A stretch of 64,000 nt of DNA from Thermaerobacter marianensis DSM 12885 (GCF_000184705.1 NC_014831.1:2542001-2606000); one strand, 5' to 3'; shown: positions 16,367-28,312, counted from the first letter of the stretch. The notes: generated from the sequence alone by a model not told the origin. Program-made: numbers and translations.

Positions 16367-19312
16367 ATGCATCCTTTCCGGCAGTACGTCAACCCCCACC
16401 TGGGCGAGCTCCTGGAACAGATCCAGATGGATAAGCGCTTCGTGCGCGGCCAGGGCTGCTGGCTGTGGGACGAAGACGGCCGCCGCTACCTGGACTTCGT
16501 GGCGGCCTACGGCGCCCTGCCCTTCGGGTTCAACCCGCCGGAGATCTGGGCGGCCCTTGAAGAGGCCCGCCGGCAGGGCGAGCCGTCCTTCATCCAGCCT
16601 TCTTTCTTGAATGCCGCCGGCGAGCTGGCCCGGCGGCTCATCGAGGTGGCGCCCCCGGGCCTGCGGTACGTCACCTTCGCCAACAGCGGCGCCGAGGCCG
16701 TGGAGGCCGCCATCAAGCTGGCGCGGGCCGCCACCGGCCGGCCCCGGATCCTCTCCACCGAGAACGCCTTCCACGGCAAGACCTTCGGTGCCCTGTCGGC
16801 GACCCACCGCGCCGCCTACCAGGACGTCTTCTTCGCCCCGGCCGAGGGGTTCGACAAGGTGCCCTACGGCGACGTGGCCGCCCTCGAACAGGCCCTGGCC
16901 GCCCGCCCGGGCGAGTACGCCGCCTTCCTGGTGGAGCCGATCCAGGGCGAGGGCGGCATCGTGGTGCCGCCGCCGGGCTACCTGCGGGCCGCGCGGGAGA
17001 TCTGCCGCCGGCACGGCGTGCTGTTCATCGTGGACGAGGTCCAGACGGGCCTGGGCCGCACCGGAGCGCTGTTCGCGTGCCAGGCCGAGGGCGTGACGCC
17101 CGACGCCATGACCCTGGCCAAGGCCCTGGGCGGCGGGCTCATGCCCATCGGCGCCGTGCTCTGCACGGAAGAGGTCTACACCGAGGAGTTCGCCACCAAG
17201 CACTCCTCCACGTTTGCGGGCAACACCCTGGCCTGCCGGGCCGGACTGGCCGCCCTGGACCTCTTGACCCGGGACGATCAGGCCCTGGTCCGCCACGTGG
17301 CCGAGACGGGCGAGTACCTGCGCCAGGGCCTGCTGGCCATCCAGCGCCGCCATCCCCGGGTGATCCGGGAGGTCCGCGGTCGCGGCTTCATGCTCGGTCT
17401 CCAGTTCGGCGTCACCCGGGAGACCTTCCCCGGCAACCTGCTGGGCGTCATGGGCGAGCAGGAGCTCTTGACCCCGGTGATCGCATCGTACCTGCTGAAC
17501 GTGGAAGGGTTGCGGGTGGCGCCCACCCTCAACGGCGCCGACGTGATCCGCATCGAGCCGCCCCTCATCGCCACCCGGGAGGAGTGCGACTACGCCCTGG
17601 CGGCCATCGAGCGGGTGGTCGACCTGATCGACCGGGAGGACACCGCGGGCCTGCTGCGGCACCTGGTGGGGCAGGGCCGGGTGGGGCAGGACCGGCATGG
17701 CGCGACGAGCCCCGACCACGGCATGAACGGCCGGTCGGCTGCCATCGGGCGGGTGGTCGTGGGGCGCAGCGGCACCGGGGTCACCCGGGACGGGGACGGC
17801 GCGAGCCGCCGTGCCACCGGCGCCGGCGAGCTGCCCGCCACCGGTCGCGGCGGGCAGGTGGGAACCGGCACGGTCCACGGCGGGGCATCGCAAACCCCTG
17901 CCGCCGGTTCGTCCCGGGAAGAACCGGCCACGCCCTCCGACGACCCCGCTGAAGGGCGCTTTGCCTTCCTGGTGCACCCCGTCGACCTGGAGAACTATCC
18001 CGAGTTCGACCCCGGCCTGGCCGCCTTCACCCGGGAGGAACTGGCGGACCTGGCCGGCCGGTGGAACCACTTGCTGAAGCCCTTCCGCATCGGCCAGACC
18101 CGCGTGGTCTCCACCTGCGGCCGCACGGCCTACGGCGAGTTCTACGTGGTACCGCGCACCGCCGACGAGCTGCTGGCCATGCCGGCGCAGGAAGCCGTCG
18201 CCGCGGTGAAGGAGGCCCTGGACCTGGCCCGGGACGGTGGCGCCCGGATCGTCGGGCTGGGCGCTTACACCTCGGTGGTCACCCGGGGCGGGCTCCACCT
18301 GCGGGACGCCGGTGTGGCCCTGACCACCGGCAACAGCTTCACCGTGGCGGCGGCGGTGGAGGCCATCGACGAGGCCACGCGCCGGCTGGGCTTCCCCCTG
18401 GCGGAGAGCACGGTGGCCGTGGTGGGGGCGACGGGCGCCATCGGCCGGGCCACGGCCCTGCTCCTGGGCCCGCGGGTCCAGCGGCTGTTGCTTATCGGCA
18501 ATCCGGCCCGGCCCGAGCAGAGCCGCCGCCGGCTGTTGCGGGTGGCGGGTGAGATCTGCCGCCATGTCCTGGTCTCCGCCGGCCGCCCGTCTCCGGTGGG
18601 GCGGGCCGGCAGGGTCGACGACGGCGACCGGGACCAGGAGAACCATGGGGCGCCGCTCGGCGGGAGCGGTGCGGCGTTCTTCAACCGATTCGGCACGGCC
18701 GAGGCGGGGGAACTGGCGCCCCTGGCCGCGCAGTTGCTCGATTTCGGCGGCTGGCCCAACGCCGACGCTCCCGTGGAGGAGTTCGTCCGGCGGCTGGAGA
18801 CCTGGATGGCCCGGGGCCAGTGCCCGCTGGTCATCACCACCGATCTGGACGCCATGTTACCCCTGGCCGATGTGGTGGTCACGGCCACCAGCAGTACGGC
18901 CCATCTGGTGACGCCCGGCAACGTCAAGTTTGGCGCCGTGGTGTGCGACCTGAGCCGGCCCCCCAACGTGAGCCGGGAAGTGCGTGACGCCCGTCCCGAC
19001 GTGCTGGTCATCGACGGCGGGGTCATCGAGGTGCCGGGCCGGCCGTCCCTGGGGTGGAACTTCGGCTTCGAGCGGGGTCTGGTCTACGCCTGCATGGCCG
19101 AGACCATGATCCTGGCGCTGGAGCATCACTACCAGCACACGAGCCTGGGCGCGGACCTGAACCTGGAGACCATCCTCTGGCTTGAGGAGCTGGCCCGCAA
19201 GCACGGGTTCCGCCTGGCCCAGCTGCGCAGCTTCGACCGGCCGCTGCCCGACGAGGCCTGGGAGCGGCTGGTCGCCGCCCGGTCGGCGGTCCTGGGGTCG
19301 GCGGCCCGGTAA
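16367..19312 (+). CDS. Fusion of class-III aminotransferase with acyl-ACP-reductase-like (AAR) domain
   Basis: Residues 1-434 are a class-III PLP aminotransferase: FIVDEVQTGLGRTG with Asp223, TLAKALGGGLMPIGAV with the PLP-binding Lys252, and HSSTFAGNTLA. Residues 435-530 form a Ser/Gly/Thr linker. Residues 530-981 resemble cyanobacterial aldehyde-forming acyl-ACP reductase: GLGAYTSVVTRGGLHLRD, TTGNSFTVAAAVEAID, the nucleotide motif VAVVGATGAIGRATALL (about 683), VIDGGVIEVPGR, and YACMAETMILALE, where Cys909 aligns with the Synechococcus active-site Cys294. Predicted chemistry (inference): reduction of an acyl thioester to a fatty aldehyde, then transamination to a long-chain amine. GGAGGG precedes the ATG at 16367. 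The reductase domain carries an insertion at about 735-815. Confidence 0.85.
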   Translation: MHPFRQYVNPHLGELLEQIQMDKRFVRGQGCWLWDEDGRRYLDFVAAYGALPFGFNPPEIWAALEEARRQGEPSFIQPSFLNAAGELARRLIEVAPPGLRYVTFANSGAEAVEAAIKLARAATGRPRILSTENAFHGKTFGALSATHRAAYQDVFFAPAEGFDKVPYGDVAALEQALAARPGEYAAFLVEPIQGEGGIVVPPPGYLRAAREICRRHGVLFIVDEVQTGLGRTGALFACQAEGVTPDAMTLAKALGGGLMPIGAVLCTEEVYTEEFATKHSSTFAGNTLACRAGLAALDLLTRDDQALVRHVAETGEYLRQGLLAIQRRHPRVIREVRGRGFMLGLQFGVTRETFPGNLLGVMGEQELLTPVIASYLLNVEGLRVAPTLNGADVIRIEPPLIATREECDYALAAIERVVDLIDREDTAGLLRHLVGQGRVGQDRHGATSPDHGMNGRSAAIGRVVVGRSGTGVTRDGDGASRRATGAGELPATGRGGQVGTGTVHGGASQTPAAGSSREEPATPSDDPAEGRFAFLVHPVDLENYPEFDPGLAAFTREELADLAGRWNHLLKPFRIGQTRVVSTCGRTAYGEFYVVPRTADELLAMPAQEAVAAVKEALDLARDGGARIVGLGAYTSVVTRGGLHLRDAGVALTTGNSFTVAAAVEAIDEATRRLGFPLAESTVAVVGATGAIGRATALLLGPRVQRLLLIGNPARPEQSRRRLLRVAGEICRHVLVSAGRPSPVGRAGRVDDGDRDQENHGAPLGGSGAAFFNRFGTAEAGELAPLAAQLLDFGGWPNADAPVEEFVRRLETWMARGQCPLVITTDLDAMLPLADVVVTATSSTAHLVTPGNVKFGAVVCDLSRPPNVSREVRDARPDVLVIDGGVIEVPGRPSLGWNFGFERGLVYACMAETMILALEHHYQHTSLGADLNLETILWLEELARKHGFRLAQLRSFDRPLPDEAWERLVAARSAVLGSAAR

Positions 19313-19342
19313 CGGGCGGGCCGGCCCGCTTCGCCCACGGGA

Positions 19343-19364
19343 CCGGCTGGCTGCAGCCAGCCGG
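19343..19364 (+). terminator. Perfect 22-bp palindrome after the fusion gene
   Basis: Two 11-base halves beginning CCGGCTGGCTG are exact inverses with no loop. It lies 30 bases after the stop codon. There is no T-run, so it is either a factor-dependent termination hairpin, an RNA-stabilising 3' end or a dyad protein site. Confidence 0.45.
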
Positions 19365-19393
19365 CGGCACCGTAGGGGTCGGGCGGACATCCT

Positions 19394-19429
19394 CCCACGG
19401 GCTGAAGCCCCCGGGCGTAAGCCCGTGGG
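19394..19429. mobile_element. IS200/IS605-like terminal hairpin, no transposase left
   Basis: CCCACGGGCT (19394-19403) pairs perfectly with AGCCCGTGGG (19420-19429), with a smaller GCCC/GGGC pairing inside the loop. Hairpins of this composition are typical of the ends of IS200/IS605 elements. No TnpA or TnpB frame is recognisable nearby, so this would be a relic or a solitary end. A plain RNA hairpin is the alternative. Confidence 0.35.
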
Positions 19430-20071
19430 TTCCCTGAACGGGAGTTGTGAGGTCGGGGTTTGTGTGGGGGGAGTTAGGCTGGCCCCTAAGCGGGCCGGGC
19501 CGGGTCAGGCGGCCCGGGCCGCAACACCTCCAGCGCTGCGGCAGCGATGGGGAGGGCCCTCACCCCGTCGGCATTGCCCTGGTAGCCGCAGGCTACGCGC
19601 CGAAACAGCCCCTGCCGAGGCCGGTTGCGCGGGTTGCACGACCGCAGCGGAGGAGGTCCGGGAGGGAAGGGGAAAGTCGGGCCGGGGTCTGGCGGTAGCC
19701 CCCATGGGCGGTTGGAGCTGCCGGGTCGCTGGAATTTAGGCGGGTGATGCGGGGACGGGCACGGGGATGCGGTAGATGGCCGGGATGCGGTAGATGCCCC
19801 GGGCGACCCCGGTCACTTCGCCCGGGGTGTCTTCTTCGAACCTGGGGCGGCGGCACCCGGCCGGCCGGGTGCCGCCGTGCCGTCCCGGCCCGGCCGTCCC
19901 GGTCTGGTGTGCCCGGCGGGCCGGCCCCGGCCCCCTGTCCGCCGCCCCGCAGACCGGCTCGACGCCCTGTCGATTTCCCGGGAAATATGACGCGGCCGCT
20001 CCGACAGCCTTCGCCCCGTGCCACCCGCCGGCCGGAATCCCCACGCCCTCCGCGGAAGGCCAAGGCCCCCA
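19430..20071. other. 642-base region without a recognisable intact gene
   Basis: The frames present (for example the plus-strand one over 19447-19698) have no family resemblance. The region starts at the IS605-like hairpin and may hold decayed element sequence. It ends at the 3' end of queF. Near-repeats of GGTAGATGCC-like sequence occur around 19770-19800. Confidence 0.35.
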
Positions 20072-20491
20072 TCAGGCGGGGGGCCGGCCACGGCGGGCGG
20101 TGGCCTTGAGGCCAATGCCGCCGCGGGGATTCTGTTCGACCACCACCTCGACGTATTGGGGCTCCACCGCGCGGACGATGTCGTCGGCGATCTGCGCCGC
20201 GAGGGTCTCGCAGAAGGCCCCCTCGTCGCGATACGCCCAGAGGTAGAACTTGAGCGACTTCGACTCGATGCACCATTGCCGCGGGACGTAGGTGATGCGA
20301 ACCTTACCGAAGTCCGGCTGGCCCGTGCGCGGGCATACCGCCGTGAACTCGTAGGCCTCGAACTCCACCAGGTCGACCCGCGGAGCCGGGAACCGCTCCT
20401 GTTTCAGGATCGCGCGCGCTTCCGCCAGCGACCGTGGCCTGGGCAAGGGCCCGTAGGCGGGCAAGCGACCCGTGGCTTCCGTCCCGGTCAA
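20072..20491 (-). CDS. queF: NADPH-dependent 7-cyano-7-deazaguanine (preQ0) reductase
   Basis: QueF reduces preQ0 to preQ1 in queuosine biosynthesis. The 139-residue length is that of the short, FolE-like class. Signatures are YEFTAVCPRTGQPDFGKVRI, with the thioimide-forming Cys in AVCP, and the QueF motif ESKSLKFYLWAYRDEGAFCE that binds NADPH. The only start compatible with the frame is the TTG at 20491, preceded by AAGGGGGTG; a stop lies directly upstream. The gene follows the queuosine-precursor transporter gene with a 13-base gap, and the two form a queuosine operon. QueC, QueD and QueE are not in the window. Confidence 0.96.
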   Translation of the reverse strand: MTGTEATGRLPAYGPLPRPRSLAEARAILKQERFPAPRVDLVEFEAYEFTAVCPRTGQPDFGKVRITYVPRQWCIESKSLKFYLWAYRDEGAFCETLAAQIADDIVRAVEPQYVEVVVEQNPRGGIGLKATARRGRPPA

Positions 20492-20504
20492 TCACCACAC
20501 CCCC

Positions 20505-21131
20505 TTACGCAGCCATTCCTTCCCCGTCTCCCACCGCTTCGTGTCCCCCGCGGCGCGTGGCCACCAGAAAGATCGGCGTGCCCAGCACGGACAGTGCGGC
20601 CTTGACCGCATACTGGGAGAGGATCATGGGCGCCAGGGCCGGCACCGTGCCGGCGAAGGCGATGGTGATGAACAGGGCGGTGTCCGCCCCTTGGGAGACG
20701 AGGGTGCTCAGGTTCTTGCGCACCCAGCGCGGTGCTCGCCAGCGCTCCCGGATGAGGCGGAAGATGTGGATGTCCAGGAGTTGCGAGGCCAGGTAAGCCG
20801 TGAACGACGCTACGACAAACCGGCCCGTCTGCCCCAGGACCGTCACATACGCCTCGTGCACCCCGGCGGCGAAGGGAGCGGGGGGCAGCACTTGCCCGGC
20901 GTACACCAGGGCCGCCGACAGAGCCTGGGCCCCGAACCCCAGGTAGACGGCCTGGCGTGCCCGCACAAATCCGAAGCGTTCGTGGATGATGTCCATGGTG
21001 ACGAAGGCCAGGATGTACGCCACGACCGCCGCCGGGACGAGAAAGGGACCCAACTGCACGACCTTTGCCGCGGTCACGTTGGACGTCAACAGGGCGGTGA
21101 CAAACAGGACGGTATAGGCGGTGAAGTCCAT
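20505..21131 (-). CDS. Queuosine precursor transporter (YhhQ family)
   Basis: This 208-residue membrane protein has about six helices. Family signatures are TALLTSNVTAAKVVQLGPFL near the N-terminus, VTMDIIHERFGFVRARQAVY, AYLASQLLDIHIFRLIRERW, and the conserved NLSTLVSQGADTALFITIAF. YhhQ proteins import preQ0, preQ1 or queuine across the membrane, and its coupling to queF supports preQ0 or another precursor as cargo. The ATG at 21131 is preceded by GGGAGGGATCCC. The ribosome site lies at the edge of a 25-bp tandem duplication. Confidence 0.92.
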   Translation of the reverse strand: MDFTAYTVLFVTALLTSNVTAAKVVQLGPFLVPAAVVAYILAFVTMDIIHERFGFVRARQAVYLGFGAQALSAALVYAGQVLPPAPFAAGVHEAYVTVLGQTGRFVVASFTAYLASQLLDIHIFRLIRERWRAPRWVRKNLSTLVSQGADTALFITIAFAGTVPALAPMILSQYAVKAALSVLGTPIFLVATRRGGHEAVGDGEGMAA

Positions 21132-21140
21132 GGGATCCCT

Positions 21141-21189
21141 CCCTTGCGGCTTCTGCAGGCCCTCTCCCTTGCGGCTTCTGCAAGCCCTC
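21141..21189. repeat. Two tandem 25-bp units in the leader of the queuosine transporter gene
   Basis: 21141-21164 and 21166-21189 are near-identical (one G/A difference) 24-base units separated by one base, each beginning CCCTTGCGGCTTCTGCA on the plus strand. On the mRNA each copy ends in an AAGGGAG ribosome-site-like sequence, and only the gene-proximal one is at a usable distance from the ATG. Confidence 0.85.
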
Positions 21190-21400
21190 GCCGCATGGCC
21201 GGCAGTCCAACATGCGGGACGAGCAGGGACCGTGTGCCGGGGAAGCCGCCAGCGGCCGCCGGTTCCGCAGCAGCCGCGATGACCGCCAGGACCTTTCAGG
21301 CGGCGCATGAAAGTATAGCGAAAACCCCGGTCGCGACCTCCCGGCCCGGAGGCGACGACCCGCCACCGGGCCGTTGTTGGCGGGCGATTCGGCGCATGAG

Positions 21401-22681
21401 TCATGCTTGGGCAGAAGGCATCGCCAGGACCGCCGACCCGTCGACCCGGCTGTGCTTGACGTCGTACAACGCCTGGTTTGCTTGATCGAACCCGTACGGG
21501 CGCACCGCCACCCGCAGGGGGATAGCGGCCGCCACCTCCATGAACTCCCGGGCATCGCGGCGGGTCACGTGGGCCACGGTGCGCACGACCCGCTCGCCGT
21601 GGATCAGCCGGTATGGAAAGGAAGGGATGTCGGTCATGTGAACCGCATTGATGACCACGGTTCCTCCCGGCCGCACGGCTCGCAATGCCAGCGGAACCAG
21701 CTCCCCGGCGGGAGCGAAGACGATGGCCCGGTCGCACAAGGGCGGCCGGCCACCCGCCGCCGGATCCGAGCCCTCAAGGCTGAGGGGTTTTCCAGTGTCA
21801 ATCCCGCCGCCCGCCCCGCCGGGCCCGGCGCTCTTGACCCGCGCCGTACCGGTCTTGCCCGCCGCGGTGCGCGCCTCACCGGCGGACGTGGGCGCCGTCC
21901 CGGCGGCCCTGGGAACCACCCCCGAGGCGCCGGCGCCCCCTTCCGGGCCCGCCGGAGGCCAACCATCTCCCGCCGTGCCCGTGGGGCGTGCCTTCCCGGC
22001 GGCCGGTTCGTCTGCGGCCAGCACCTCCGCGCTTCCGGCCCAGGCCGCGCCCAGCTCCAAGGCCAGGCGGCGGTGTCCAGGACTGCGGGTGAACACCACC
22101 ACCTCACAACCCCGGTGCCGGGCGACCTGGATCACCAGGTGGGCGGACGAGCCGAATCCGAACAGGGCCAGCCGCTCGCCCGGCTGCAGCCCGCTCAAGC
22201 GCAGGGCGCGGTAGCCGATGACGCCCGCGCAGAGCAGCGGCGCCGCCTCGGCATCGGTGAAGGCCTGGGGAATGGGCACGGTGGAGGCGGCAGGGACGAC
22301 CATCGCCTCGGCGTACCCGCCCGGAACGTGCAGGCCGGTAAAAGCCGCGTGCGGGCACAGGTTCTCCTCTCCGCGCCGGCAGGCCGGGCAGCGGCCGCAC
22401 GCGCGGTGCAGCCAGAAGGCACCACGCCGCTCCCCGACCCGAACCCCTGCCACGCCGGGACCGACGGCGTCCACCACGCCGACCACCTGATGGCCCGGGA
22501 TCACCGGATAGGACGGCGGCACCAGGTCGCCTTCGACCGTGTGGACATCGGTCAGGCACACGCCGCAGGCCCGGACCCGCAGCCGGATCTCGCCCGGCCC
22601 CGGCTCCGGCTCGGGAACCTCCGCGAGGCGCAGGGGCTGCGAGCCGGCGTCTGCAGGTCCGTGCAGCTGCCAGGCCTTCAT
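21401..22681 (-). CDS. Zinc-dependent alcohol dehydrogenase (MDR family) with internal insertion
   Basis: The N-terminal GroES-like domain has the catalytic zinc site (RACGVCLTDVHTVEGDL and PVIPGHQVVGVVD) and the structural zinc cluster CGRCPACRRGEENLC. The nucleotide-binding domain shows LALFGFGSSAHLVIQVARHR and resumes at AIVFAPAGELVPLALRAVRP. Residues 218-310 are an Ala/Gly/Pro/Thr-rich insertion inside the Rossmann domain, containing a one-mismatch copy of the GGACGAACC repeat. It should oxidise primary alcohols or reduce aldehydes with NAD(P). The ATG at 22681 follows GGGGGGAG. It could supply or remove fatty aldehydes, but nothing ties it to the fusion enzyme. Confidence 0.92.
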   Translation of the reverse strand: MKAWQLHGPADAGSQPLRLAEVPEPEPGPGEIRLRVRACGVCLTDVHTVEGDLVPPSYPVIPGHQVVGVVDAVGPGVAGVRVGERRGAFWLHRACGRCPACRRGEENLCPHAAFTGLHVPGGYAEAMVVPAASTVPIPQAFTDAEAAPLLCAGVIGYRALRLSGLQPGERLALFGFGSSAHLVIQVARHRGCEVVVFTRSPGHRRLALELGAAWAGSAEVLAADEPAAGKARPTGTAGDGWPPAGPEGGAGASGVVPRAAGTAPTSAGEARTAAGKTGTARVKSAGPGGAGGGIDTGKPLSLEGSDPAAGGRPPLCDRAIVFAPAGELVPLALRAVRPGGTVVINAVHMTDIPSFPYRLIHGERVVRTVAHVTRRDAREFMEVAAAIPLRVAVRPYGFDQANQALYDVKHSRVDGSAVLAMPSAQA

Positions 22682-22847
22682 GGGTGCGGCTCCCCCCTCG
22701 CTCGTGCTCTGGCGGTCGCGTGGCGGCCCTTCCACCATCGTGGACCCGAAGGGACGTTCTTCCCGGTCCTATTTCACACCGCCGCACCCGGCCCCTGCCG
22801 CCGGCCGTCACGCCTGTCAGGGAGGGGGAAAGATGCCGCCCATCAGC

Positions 22848-22942
22848 TCATGGCAAGGATGCATTCAGAGGGTTCTATCATCGGAGCATACACGGACGAA
22901 AAAGGCGAGCCGAAGCTGATCCTGGAGAAGCGGCTCGTCTAA
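22848..22942 (+). CDS. Possible 31-codon small protein, doubtful
   Basis: A short frame ends IIGAYTDEKGEPKLILEKRL, less biased in composition than surrounding shadow frames. The ribosome site is poor, and a different frame from the ATG at about 22832 has a better one. The local base composition is clearly less GC-rich than the rest of the window. The remainder of 22682-23145 shows no gene. Confidence 0.2.
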
Positions 22943-23145
22943 TCGGAACCAACCGGCCCTCGTGGCACCCGTACCGGGCATGGCACTGGCGGCCTGCAGA
23001 AGTTACCCGGCGCCAGAATTGAGAGCTAAATACAGTGGCACGGTTGTTCCGATCCCCGGGCGGTTACCCGGCCGTGGCCTGGCGGGTCCTCGGCTCTCTC
23101 TTCCTGACACCTCGCAATCCCCCGCAGCCGCACTACAAATAGCAA

Positions 23146-23177
23146 GCCAGGGACGCCTTAACTAGAACGTCCCTGGC
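23146..23177 (-). terminator. Intrinsic terminator of rpoD
   Basis: GCCAGGGACG and CGTCCCTGGC form a perfect 10-bp stem with a 12-base loop. On the minus strand it is followed by TTGCTATTTG. It lies about 60 bases after the rpoD stop codon. Confidence 0.8.
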
Positions 23178-23237
23178 CCTGACTCTGCAGTCCGGATGTC
23201 CACCTTTCGTGCTAAGCGACACGTCCCGCAGACCGCC

Positions 23238-24539
<1,302 letters not shown>

Positions 24540-24669
24540 CGGACTCCCCCCTTTCCGCCGCGGTCCCCACCCCGCAGGGCGGGGCATCGGAAACCCGTAG
24601 GTGTTACAAAAGGATTCGCCGGTCCCCGTCCCTTCCGGCACTGGACCGGCGAGGGCGGTCGCAGCGGGC

Positions 24670-26811
24670 TCAACCACCCGCCCGACCCTTCAGCTGCGCG
24701 GAGAGCAGCTGAAACTTTGCCACCAAGTCGACAGGTACGGCCCGGCCGCTCGCCTCCAGGTGCGCGATGCGGCGCTGGATTTTCCATAGGCTATGTCGCT
24801 TCAGAGTTTTGATATAATCTTCTAAAATCCTTTCCCTCTCGCCGGGCTCGTCCGGCTCGGGTTCGGGCGACTGCACCAGGGCAGCCAGAACGGATGCCGC
24901 TTCCTGGATCACGGCGACGTCCAGTCGCTCGCCGGCACCCCTTTGCAGCGGGTCCCGATCTTTATTAGATTCGACGACAGGACCTGTTTGTCCTTCTCCT
25001 GCCTGTCCTTTTCCGGCTCCCGCCGCGCCACCGGCTTGCCCGGCGGGCCCCCCCGGGGTCGCCTCGCCAACGGCCCCCGGTACCCGGACTTCGCCCACCT
25101 CGGGTACACCGGCCCCCGGCCTGGAACCGGCGGCCGGCTCGGCAACGGGTCCGGTCTCCGATCCGGTTTCCGTCCCGGCCCCGGCTTCCGCTCCGGTTTG
25201 TGCTTCTGCCTCGGCTGCGGCCGCCAGGGCGTGGAGCCGCGACAGCATCCGGCCGGGGTCGACGGGATCCATCGTACCGGCCAGCTCGAAGAGCAGCCGG
25301 TGGGCCGGCGTCACCCAGTCCCCCGGCTCCAGCCGGGCGGCGATGTAGTCCCTCCACTCGGGGTGGAACAGGCTGGCCGCCACCAGACCCCGCTCGGCAC
25401 GGGCGATGCCAGCAGGAACTTCCTCCACCGGGACCCGACGGTTAGTATGCCGGACGGCCTGGACGTTATTCCCACCGGGCCGCCCGGCGGCCTGGGACGC
25501 CGCCCGCCGCAGTCCCCGCGCGGCCCGGCGCACCTCCTGCCAGAGGACCCCTTCTTCCAGGCCCAGGGAGAGGGCATACCGCCGCACGTACTCCCCCCGC
25601 TCCACGGGGTGCCGAACCCGCGCCAGCCACGGCGCCAGTTCCGCCGCCGCCCGGGCGCGGCCCCGGGGCGTGGCGGTGTCGACCTCCGCCATGACCTGCC
25701 GGAACCGGTACTCCACCACGGGCACGGCGGCATCCAGCACCCGGCGCAGGGCGTCGGGCCCCTCCCGGCGCACCACGTCGTCCGGGTCGCGGCCGGGCGG
25801 CAACTGGGCGACCCGAACCTCCACGCCGGCGTCGGCGAACAGCTCGAGGCCGCGCAAGGTGGCCCGCTGGCCCGCCGCATCGGCGTCGTAGGCGATGATC
25901 ACCTGCTGGACATAGCGCGCCAGCAGTTCGACCTGCTCCTCGCTCAGGGAGGTTCCCAGGGACGCCACCGCCGCGTAGCCGACGCCGGCACGGTCGACGG
26001 CGATGGCGTCCATGTACCCTTCGACCACCACCGCCGTGCCCGTCTCCCGCAGCCGCGGCCGGGCCCAGTCCAGCCCGTACCACAGCCGCCGCTTGCTGAA
26101 GAGCGGCGTCTCCGGCGAGTTCAGGTACTTGGGCTCCTGGCCGTCCAGGGACCGGCCGCCGAACCCCACCACCCGTCCCCGCGGGTCGGTGATGGGGAAC
26201 ATCAGGCGGTGGCGGAACCGGTCGTAATAGCCCCCGCCCGGGCGCGCCTGGGCAAGTCCGGCCTCGACCATCAGGGCGGGCGGTACCCCACGCTTCTGCA
26301 GGGCCCGCACCAGCCCGTCCCAGCCCGCCGGCGCGTACCCCAGGCCGTAACGGTCCCAGATGGCCGGCGGCAGGCCGCGTTCTTCCAGATAGGTCCGGGC
26401 GGCTTCCCCCGCGGGCGACCGCAGCGCCTGGCGGAACAACGCGGCCGCCAGGTCCAGCACCCGGGCCAGCTGCTCCTGGCGGTCCCGCGCCCGCCGCTGG
26501 CCGGGCGACAGCGGCCGCTCGGGCAGGGTCACGCCGGCGCGGCGCGCCAGCTCGGCCACGGCCTCGGGGAAGGTCCAGCCCTCCTTCTTCATGACGAAGG
26601 TGAAGACGTCGCCGCCCACCTGGCAGCCGAAGCAGTAGAACATCTGCTTGGCAGGCGAGACGGTGAAGGAGGGCGTGCGCTCCTGGTGGAACGGGCAGAG
26701 GGCCACGTACTCGCGGCCCGCCCGGCGCAGCGGCACGTACTCACCGATCACCTCGACGATGTCGAGGCGCTGGCGGATCTCGTCGACGACGTGCTCGTCC
26801 AGGCGGTACAA
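24670..26811 (-). CDS. dnaG: DNA primase
   Basis: DnaG makes RNA primers at the replication fork. The N-terminal zinc-binding domain is [11 protein letters not shown]...MFYCFGC. The catalytic core and Toprim domain show [37 protein letters not shown] and [13 protein letters not shown]. The helicase-interacting C-terminus ends in a helical block ([20 protein letters not shown]). About 90 residues of Ala/Gly/Glu-rich linker (about 527-617) separate the core from this block. I chose the TTG at 26811 because GGGAGGG precedes it by eight bases; a GTG at 26832 is an alternative. Together with rpoD it forms the macromolecular-synthesis operon. Confidence 0.97.
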   Translation of the reverse strand: MYRLDEHVVDEIRQRLDIVEVIGEYVPLRRAGREYVALCPFHQERTPSFTVSPAKQMFYCFGCQVGGDVFTFVMKKEGWTFPEAVAELARRAGVTLPERPLSPGQRRARDRQEQLARVLDLAAALFRQALRSPAGEAARTYLEERGLPPAIWDRYGLGYAPAGWDGLVRALQKRGVPPALMVEAGLAQARPGGGYYDRFRHRLMFPITDPRGRVVGFGGRSLDGQEPKYLNSPETPLFSKRRLWYGLDWARPRLRETGTAVVVEGYMDAIAVDRAGVGYAAVASLGTSLSEEQVELLARYVQQVIIAYDADAAGQRATLRGLELFADAGVEVRVAQLPPGRDPDDVVRREGPDALRRVLDAAVPVVEYRFRQVMAEVDTATPRGRARAAAELAPWLARVRHPVERGEYVRRYALSLGLEEGVLWQEVRRAARGLRRAASQAAGRPGGNNVQAVRHTNRRVPVEEVPAGIARAERGLVAASLFHPEWRDYIAARLEPGDWVTPAHRLLFELAGTMDPVDPGRMLSRLHALAAAAEAEAQTGAEAGAGTETGSETGPVAEPAAGSRPGAGVPEVGEVRVPGAVGEATPGGPAGQAGGAAGAGKGQAGEGQTGPVVESNKDRDPLQRGAGERLDVAVIQEAASVLAALVQSPEPEPDEPGERERILEDYIKTLKRHSLWKIQRRIAHLEASGRAVPVDLVAKFQLLSAQLKGRAGG

Positions 26812-26872
26812 CGCTTCGACCCTCCCCGACACCGTGGGGTTACTTCGCGCCGCACCGCCTACATCCTGCCTG

Positions 26873-26905
26873 CATTCTATATTAATATCAACTCTTAAAA
26901 AGACG
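26873..26905 (-). promoter_or_regulatory. AT-rich patch, likely dnaG promoter region
   Basis: This 33-base AT-rich island, centred on an ATATTAATAT palindrome, stands out in a GC-rich window 60-95 bases before dnaG. On the minus strand TTGATA with CAGGAT 17 bases later is one possible promoter, and TAGAAT is an alternative -10. The exact elements are uncertain. Confidence 0.4.
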
Positions 26906-27109
26906 GGTACTGCCTCGGGTCCCACCGCAGCACTCCGCCAAGGGGACGGGCCGCCCGCCCCCCGTCGCGGTGGCGGGCACCCGTCGCCCCGCCGGGGAAC
27001 GGGTGGACCAGCGCGCTCCCGCCCGCCGGGCCGAGTCGGGACGCGCCCGGGTCGAAGCCGTCGCCGGAAGCCGTCCGTCCAGCCCCCGTCACGGGCCGGC
27101 CCTACCACC

Positions 27110-28312
<1,203 letters not shown>

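Noticed and set aside
19447-19698. Decayed TnpB transposase open frame
   Set aside because: The translation does not show RuvC or zinc-ribbon motifs; only the hairpin resembles an IS605 end.
21132-21200. PreQ1 riboswitch in front of the queuosine transporter gene
   Set aside because: Class I and class II consensus features (including the A-rich tail) are missing; only a tandem duplication is visible.
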